Translations under genes and position numbers: made by a program
NCBI GenBank assembly: GCA_035307785.1
Contig: DATGHS010000112.1
Coordinates: 1-8,659, forward strand
Direction: 5' to 3'
Length of the DNA: 8,659 nt
Origin: DATGHS01 sp035307785
Lineage (GTDB): Bacteria > Planctomycetota > Planctomycetia > Gemmatales > Gemmataceae
In this document: in pieces, positions 4,667 to 8,659 of the stretch
How the letters are laid out: each line of letters opens with the position of its first letter
Position numbering within the stretch: position 1 is the first letter of the stretch
Notes under the pieces: model-generated
The model's input: the letters and a program-made list of their open reading frames with translations, nothing else
Databases searched by the model: none
What the model was told of the DNA's origin: nothing

Positions 4667-7462
4667 ATGTCGGACACCAATCCGCCTCCTGCCCCGCGAA
4701 AGGACACGGCGGTCGCGGACACTGCGCTGGCGGCGCCGCAGGAAGGCGTGGAGCGACCAGGCGGTCCCGATCGGCCCGTGGTCGATCGCATTCCGCGCCA
4801 ATTCGGCCGCTATCGCATTGGCGACTGCCTTGGCAAAGGCGGCATGGGGGCCGTTTTCAAGGCTTACGATAGCCAGCTCGACCGGCAGGTCGCGCTCAAA
4901 GTGCCGTTCCTCGGCGACGATAGCGACGACACGCGCGCGCGTTTTTATCGCGAGGCACGGGCGGCGGCCACACTCCAGCATGCGAACATTTGCCCGGTCT
5001 TCGATGTCGGCGAATTTGCCGGCATGCCCTATTTGACGATGGCCTTCATCGAGGGCCGTTCGCTCGCGGACGCCCGGGCTGTGGGGCAGCCGTTTTCATT
5101 TGTTCAAATTGCGGTACTCGTCCGCAAGCTGGCGCTCGGAATGCAGGAAGCGCACTCCCACGGCGTGGTGCACCGCGATTTGAAGCCGGCCAACGTCTTG
5201 CTGAAGCCGAACAACGAACCGATGATCATGGATTTCGGCCTGGCCCGGCGCCAGGACGACCAGAGGAGCACCGGCCTCACGCAAAAGGGCGACATTCTCG
5301 GCACGGTGGACTATATGTCGCCGGAGCAGGTCGAGGGTGATATCGACCGGGTAGGGCCGGCGGCAGATATTTATGCCCTGGGCGTCATCCTCTACGAGCT
5401 GCTGACGGATCGCCGTCCCTTCGAAGGTTCCACAACCGCGATTTTGGCACATATCCTGGTGAAGGATCCCATCCCGCCGCGGCAAATTCGGCCGGAAGTT
5501 CCCGCCAGGCTGGAAGAAATCTGTTTGAAGGCAATGGCGAAGAAACCTGCGGATCGGTACGCGTCCATGGCGCAATTTGCCGCCGCCTTGGCGGAATTTC
5601 TGCGCACTTTTTCGCAAGGCGCGAATAGCACCGTCACGAAGGCGGCAGACGTTTCGCGCGTGGTAACGCCAGCCGTCGCGCCGCCCTCCTCGAAGAAAAA
5701 GGCGACCGCTGCGGCCGGCAACAGCAAGCCGCAAGCCGTCAAAGGGGTCGAGACGACGGGGGTGGCCGCAACGGAGCCCAAGTCGGCGGCAAAATCGTCC
5801 GCGGCAAGGCGCGCGCACTCCGGCCGCAAGCGACGGGTCAAGAAGCAACAGAATTCAATGGTGCCGCTAGTGCTTGGCGGGATCGCGCTGATCGCGTTGG
5901 CGGGCATTGTTTCCGCAGCGGTTATCTTCTGGCCCGGTGCCGAGAAAAAGACCGAACAGGGGAATGCGCCCGGTGCCCCGACCCATCCTGTCCCGCCAAT
6001 GCAGCAGGCGAAGGGCCCGCTTCCCGCCCCGCCAGCTGCCGGATCGCCCGGTAAGCCGCCCGGCATAAACCCACCTCCCGGGAATCCTTCAACCGGGAAT
6101 AGCAACAACCCGTCTCCGAAGCCAAAGGAGCCCGGGTTTGCGCTCGCCGTGCACCCGGAATCCGTCCAGCTGGCTGTCGGATCTTCGTCCCAGCTGACCG
6201 TCAAAGTGGACCGCAAGGATTACCATGGCGATATCAGCCTCAGTTGGAGCGGCGCCAAGGGCGTGAAAGTTGCGCCGAACAGCCCGATCGTTATTAAGCA
6301 GGGCAATGCAGATCCCGTGCTGACGTTGACGAGTCTTTCCGAACCAGCCGATCCCAAACTGGAATTGAGCATTGTCGCCACCGCGACGCAGGATCCGCAA
6401 CGTCCGCCATTCAAGGCGACGGTGGCGGTGCAGGTTCCGCCGGGACCGTGTGCGCGCGTCTTGGAAATTGGCGACAAGCCACCCGGAAGCATCGAGGCGA
6501 TGGCCTTCACGCCAGACGGTAGCTTGGCGCTGATCGGCGGCGGGGCTGGTCCGGCGGGTCCTCAAGGCGGACCGAACGCGAATCAGGCCGAGGAACGAAA
6601 CGCCATTCAAGTCTTCAACCTGGAGCGGGGCGAGCCGCTGAGTTCGCTGGCTGGTCATACCAATAAGGTCTTCGGTCTGGCAGTGTCCGCCGACGGGCGG
6701 ATTGGGATGTCGGTAAGCGCCGATGAGACTGTGGCCATCTGGGATCTGGTGCAGGGCAAACGGAAGAATGTGATCCCCAAGCAACCGGCCCGAGTCTTGA
6801 CCGCCGCCATGTCGGCCGACGGAAAACGCGGAATGCTGACCTATCCGCATGCGGGGAACAACCCGGCCGTTGCCGTGAAGTTTAGTCTCGACAATCTGCA
6901 GCCGATTCATGCCCCGTTGCACACGGCGGCGCTCCTGGGCAGCAAGATCGACGATGCCGTTCGAGCCACCGCCATCTCGCCGGATCACAAGTTCGCGTTG
7001 ATTGGCGGCGTGAATGGCAAAGCGGTGTTGATCGATATGATCAAGGCCGATGCCAAGCCGAAAACGCTAACGGACCACACCGAAGCGGTGACCTGCGCTG
7101 CCTTCTCGCCGACAGCAGGTTTCGCGGCCACCGGCGGCGGCGGCGTGCTCCAAGTCGGCACCCTGCAACCCGGCAAGGACAACGCGATTCGCTATTGGAA
7201 CACCACAACGGCCGCGCTCGAGTGGACCGGCGAGGGACACGCCAAGCCCGTCACGTGCCTGGCCTTTTCGCTCGATGGTAAGCTGCTTGCCTCCGGCTCG
7301 GTCGACGGGGAAGTCCGCGTGTGGAATGTGGCCGACGGCAAACTGGTGGCCACGTTTACCGGGCACGGCAACCGTGTCCTCGCGCTCGCCTTCACGGCCG
7401 ATCAAAAGCGCCTCTGGTCCGGCGCCGCCGATCGCACGCTGCGCCAGTGGCGGCTGCCATAA
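4667..7462 (+). CDS. Membrane-anchored Ser/Thr protein kinase with Ig-like and WD40 propeller domains
   Basis: A 931-residue sensor kinase. The N-terminal catalytic domain (about 48-313, PknB-like) is complete: glycine loop LGKGGMGAVF at 55-64, Lys78 in VALK, alpha-C Glu96, HRDLKPAN at 169-176 with catalytic Asp171, DFG at 189-191, and SPE at 218-220. A basic Ala/Lys-rich linker ending RKRRVKK (387-393) precedes one membrane segment at about 398-422, so the kinase is cytoplasmic and the rest lies outside the membrane. Outside are a Pro/Gly/Asn-rich linker (424-489), a probable beta-sandwich Ig-like domain (491-592) and seven WD40-like repeats (about 604-931), enough for one closed propeller. 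Blades 2, 5, 6 and 7 keep the best GH or WD signatures; blade 3 is weak, and blade 1 has a Gly-rich insertion at 624-640. The start has GGAGG (4653-4657) 9 nt upstream. The propeller probably senses a ligand or protein partner. Kinase substrates are unknown; the downstream ECF module is one candidate. Confidence 0.95.
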   Translation: MSDTNPPPAPRKDTAVADTALAAPQEGVERPGGPDRPVVDRIPRQFGRYRIGDCLGKGGMGAVFKAYDSQLDRQVALKVPFLGDDSDDTRARFYREARAAATLQHANICPVFDVGEFAGMPYLTMAFIEGRSLADARAVGQPFSFVQIAVLVRKLALGMQEAHSHGVVHRDLKPANVLLKPNNEPMIMDFGLARRQDDQRSTGLTQKGDILGTVDYMSPEQVEGDIDRVGPAADIYALGVILYELLTDRRPFEGSTTAILAHILVKDPIPPRQIRPEVPARLEEICLKAMAKKPADRYASMAQFAAALAEFLRTFSQGANSTVTKAADVSRVVTPAVAPPSSKKKATAAAGNSKPQAVKGVETTGVAATEPKSAAKSSAARRAHSGRKRRVKKQQNSMVPLVLGGIALIALAGIVSAAVIFWPGAEKKTEQGNAPGAPTHPVPPMQQAKGPLPAPPAAGSPGKPPGINPPPGNPSTGNSNNPSPKPKEPGFALAVHPESVQLAVGSSSQLTVKVDRKDYHGDISLSWSGAKGVKVAPNSPIVIKQGNADPVLTLTSLSEPADPKLELSIVATATQDPQRPPFKATVAVQVPPGPCARVLEIGDKPPGSIEAMAFTPDGSLALIGGGAGPAGPQGGPNANQAEERNAIQVFNLERGEPLSSLAGHTNKVFGLAVSADGRIGMSVSADETVAIWDLVQGKRKNVIPKQPARVLTAAMSADGKRGMLTYPHAGNNPAVAVKFSLDNLQPIHAPLHTAALLGSKIDDAVRATAISPDHKFALIGGVNGKAVLIDMIKADAKPKTLTDHTEAVTCAAFSPTAGFAATGGGGVLQVGTLQPGKDNAIRYWNTTTAALEWTGEGHAKPVTCLAFSLDGKLLASGSVDGEVRVWNVADGKLVATFTGHGNRVLALAFTADQKRLWSGAADRTLRQWRLP

Positions 7463-7472
7463 CTGGCAGCCG
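7451..7472 (+). terminator. Perfect hairpin enclosing the kinase stop codon
   Basis: CGGCTGCCA (7451-7459) and TGGCAGCCG (7464-7472) pair exactly around the loop TAAC, and the first three loop bases are the TAA stop codon. The last three codons of the gene (Arg-Leu-Pro) make the left arm. No T-tract follows, so it is not a textbook intrinsic terminator. It could end transcription, protect the 3' end or affect ribosome release. Confidence 0.55.
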
Positions 7473-7534
7473 TGCCGCTTCGTATGTCCAAGCGCGAATC
7501 AATCCGGTGCCGAACCCATTAACAATTCCGCACT

Positions 7535-7562
7535 GCGCCGAAATCGGCGCTTTGGCGCCGAT
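7535..7562 (+). terminator. Second inverted repeat after the kinase gene, with two alternative pairings
   Basis: ATCGGCGC (7543-7550) pairs exactly with GCGCCGAT (7555-7562) around TTTG. The same middle segment can also pair with GCGCCGA at 7535-7541, although the 2-nt loop makes that form strained. It lies about 80 nt past the kinase stop and 140 nt before the sigma factor. No T-tract follows. A terminator, or an element that tunes read-through into the sigma gene, is possible. Confidence 0.4.
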
Positions 7563-7665
7563 GTTCGAGGACCAGGCGCATCTCGTTGGCCGGCATCGCT
7601 CTTCCTTTCGCGCTGCGATTCTGTCATCCTCGATCTTCGAATACTCACTGCGCGCAGCTTGATCC

Positions 7666-7680
7666 ATTTTCCTGGAAAAT
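7666..7680. promoter_or_regulatory. Palindrome before the ECF sigma gene, operator-like
   Basis: ATTTTCC and GGAAAAT are exact reverse complements around a single T. The element ends 20 nt before the ATG at 7701. It is AT-rich in a GC-rich setting and overlaps the possible -35 box described separately. The binding protein, if any, is unknown. Confidence 0.35.
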
Positions 7681-7700
7681 CTTCGCGTGCTTGCCGTCTA
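7674..7700 (+). promoter_or_regulatory. ECF-type promoter-like sequence for the sigma gene
   Basis: GGAAA (7674-7678), 16 nt, then CGTCTA (7695-7700) resembles the GGAAC/CGTC pattern recognised by many ECF sigma factors. The sigma gene could therefore drive its own expression. Transcription would start at about 7707-7710, which would make a leaderless mRNA beginning at or near the second ATG (7710). This fits the lack of a Shine-Dalgarno sequence. The -35 differs from GGAAC at its last base, and the two motifs are short. Confidence 0.3.
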
Positions 7701-8189
7701 ATGATTGATATGACCGCCCGGCAACTGGCCGACTTGATCGATGCGCATGCTGCGGCTTTGGTGCTGTTCGCCCGCCAGTGGTGTACCGTGCCCGAAGACG
7801 TGGTGCAGGCTTCGTTTTGCAAATTGGCGGCACAAGCCACCGCGCCCGACGACTCCGTGGCCTGGTTGTACCGCGTCGTGCGCAATGCCGCCATCGACGC
7901 CGGCAAGGCGGAGCGGCGGCGGCAACGGCGCGAAGCTGCCGCGGCCAGACCGGTGCGCTGGTTTGATAACCAAGTGGTCGACGGACTCGATGCCGCCACG
8001 GCGGTGGCCGCGTTGGAAAGCTTGCCAGCGGAGCAGCGGGAAGTGATTGTCGGCCGGCTCTGGGGCGGGCTCACGTTGAAAGAAGTGGCGGCGGTGGTTG
8101 GCTGCTCGGTTACTTCCGCCCACCGGCGCTTTGAGGCGGGTCTTGCCGCGCTGCGAGAAAGATTGGGTGTACCATGTCCGAAGAACTGA
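7701..8189 (+). CDS. ECF-type RNA polymerase sigma factor
   Basis: A 162-residue two-domain sigma factor that would direct RNA polymerase to its own set of promoters. Region 2 spans about 8-75, with PEDVVQASFCKL at 31-42 and AWLYRVVRNAAIDAGKAERR at 54-73, the usual core-binding and -10 recognition block. Region 4 spans about 100-155, with LESLPAEQREV at 105-115 and a helix-turn-helix TLKEVAAVVGCSVTSAHRRF at 125-144 for -35 recognition. Length is at the short end for ECF factors, with no C-terminal extension. The frame continues upstream into the kinase gene, but protein similarity starts at ATG 7701 or ATG 7710; neither has a good ribosome binding site. The last 16 nt overlap the next gene, which implies co-translation. 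A planctomycete pattern of ECF genes beside Ser/Thr kinases is known, so control by the kinase is a reasonable but untested inference. Confidence 0.9.
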   Translation: MIDMTARQLADLIDAHAAALVLFARQWCTVPEDVVQASFCKLAAQATAPDDSVAWLYRVVRNAAIDAGKAERRRQRREAAAARPVRWFDNQVVDGLDAATAVAALESLPAEQREVIVGRLWGGLTLKEVAAVVGCSVTSAHRRFEAGLAALRERLGVPCPKN

Positions 8190-8599
8190 ACCGCGATCCC
8201 TTGCTTGGTCAATTGGCTCGCTTTCAACCAAGTTCGCCGGCCATCGACCGTGATGGCTTGTTATTCGCCATGGGCAAGGCGTCGGCGCCGAAGACGCGCT
8301 GGTGGAAAGTCGCGGTGGTTGCGCTTGCCGTGTGCCAGGCAGCGACGCTCGGCATTTGGCTGATGGGATTCGGCGAAAGGCCAGCGGCGATTGTGCCCAG
8401 CAAATCGAGCGAACCAAAATTGGAGCTGCCGACCACACCATCACCCGCTAGTCCGCCGGAGGCTTCCGGGTCTTATTTGGAAATGGTGCGTCGCTGGGAG
8501 CGCAACGGATTTCCGGCACCCGCGCCGGTCAATGATCCCGAGCCGGCCGGCCCCGTGCTTTCGGTTGCTGCAACTCAGCAAGTTCTCGGAACGGATTGA
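8174..8599 (+). CDS. Small single-pass membrane protein, possible anti-sigma regulator
   Basis: A 141-residue protein not assignable to a named family. The N-terminal 43 residues are predicted cytoplasmic, with the block DPLLGQLARFQPSSPAIDRD (8-27) and then a basic stretch (KTRWWK, 40-45). A single hydrophobic segment follows at about 44-66. The outer part (67-141) is Pro/Ser/Ala-rich and looks unstructured, apart from a short conserved-looking YLEMVRRWERNG at 101-112. Its ATG lies inside the sigma gene (16-nt overlap), so the two are translationally coupled. Position and topology fit a membrane partner that holds the sigma factor. The HxxxCxxC zinc motif of classic anti-sigma factors is absent, so this role is inferred from context only. 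Similar small proteins after ECF genes seem common in planctomycetes, by recollection. Confidence 0.75.
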   Translation: MSEELNRDPLLGQLARFQPSSPAIDRDGLLFAMGKASAPKTRWWKVAVVALAVCQAATLGIWLMGFGERPAAIVPSKSSEPKLELPTTPSPASPPEASGSYLEMVRRWERNGFPAPAPVNDPEPAGPVLSVAATQQVLGTD

Positions 8600-8626
8600 T
8601 CGTTTTCATTCATTGGGAGCATTCCC

Positions 8627-8659
8627 GTGCAGTCTCGAAATCTCTTGCTGCCAGCATTA
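8627..8659 (+). CDS. 5' end of a further gene, cut by the right edge
   Basis: A GTG at 8627 is preceded by GGGAG (8615-8619) with a 7-nt spacer, and the frame stays open to the edge: MQSRNLLLPAL. A short basic N-terminus followed by Leu/Ala residues suggests a signal peptide or membrane anchor. It begins 27 nt after the preceding stop codon, so it is probably the third gene of the sigma operon. The family cannot be told from 11 residues. Confidence 0.6.
   Translation, partial: MQSRNLLLPAL

Noticed and set aside
6089..6988. A 299-residue minus-strand open frame inside the kinase gene (also similar ones at 5096-5848 and 5392-6216)
   Set aside because: These are antisense shadows of a GC-rich gene whose plus-strand product has clear domains throughout.
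7499..8444. Long minus-strand open frames (7499-8227 and 7698-8444) opposite the sigma and membrane-protein genes
   Set aside because: The plus strand encodes clear sigma regions 2 and 4. The antisense products show no domain and no start signal.

Overview
The window looks like a chromosomal segment of a GC-rich member of the Planctomycetota. The evidence is a Ser/Thr protein kinase fused through a membrane segment to an extracytoplasmic WD40 propeller, followed by an ECF sigma factor that overlaps a small single-pass membrane protein. That gene style is typical of planctomycetes. The phylum call is inferred from architecture and protein style, not from a marker gene.

Left part (1-3815, all on the minus strand). 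From promoter side to distal side there is a tandem-domain universal stress protein (2877-3815), a class III (CaiB/BaiF) CoA-transferase (1553-2689), an MFS carrier of the metabolite:H+ symporter type (141-1448), and the first 13 codons of another gene running off the left edge (1-40). The CoA-transferase, carrier and edge gene are spaced about 100 nt apart and may form a catabolic unit that imports an organic acid and activates it as a CoA thioester. The substrate cannot be read from the sequence. A 15-bp-armed palindrome (2809-2868) separates the stress-protein gene from this unit.

Middle (3816-4666). About 850 bp has no convincing gene. It separates the minus-strand genes from the plus-strand genes and holds an exact 18-bp tandem duplication, several inverted repeats and a possible promoter for the kinase.

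Right part (4667-8659, all on the plus strand). The 931-residue kinase has an intact catalytic domain, one membrane segment, a Pro-rich linker, a probable Ig-like domain and seven WD40-like repeats. Its stop codon lies in the loop of a perfect 9-bp hairpin. After a 238-nt spacer with further inverted repeats come the ECF sigma factor (7701-8189), an overlapping small membrane protein that may act as its regulator (8174-8599), and the start of a further gene with a good ribosome binding site (8627 to the edge). The likely reading is a trans-envelope signalling module: an external propeller sensor and internal kinase beside an ECF regulator pair. No link between kinase and sigma factor is proven by the sequence.
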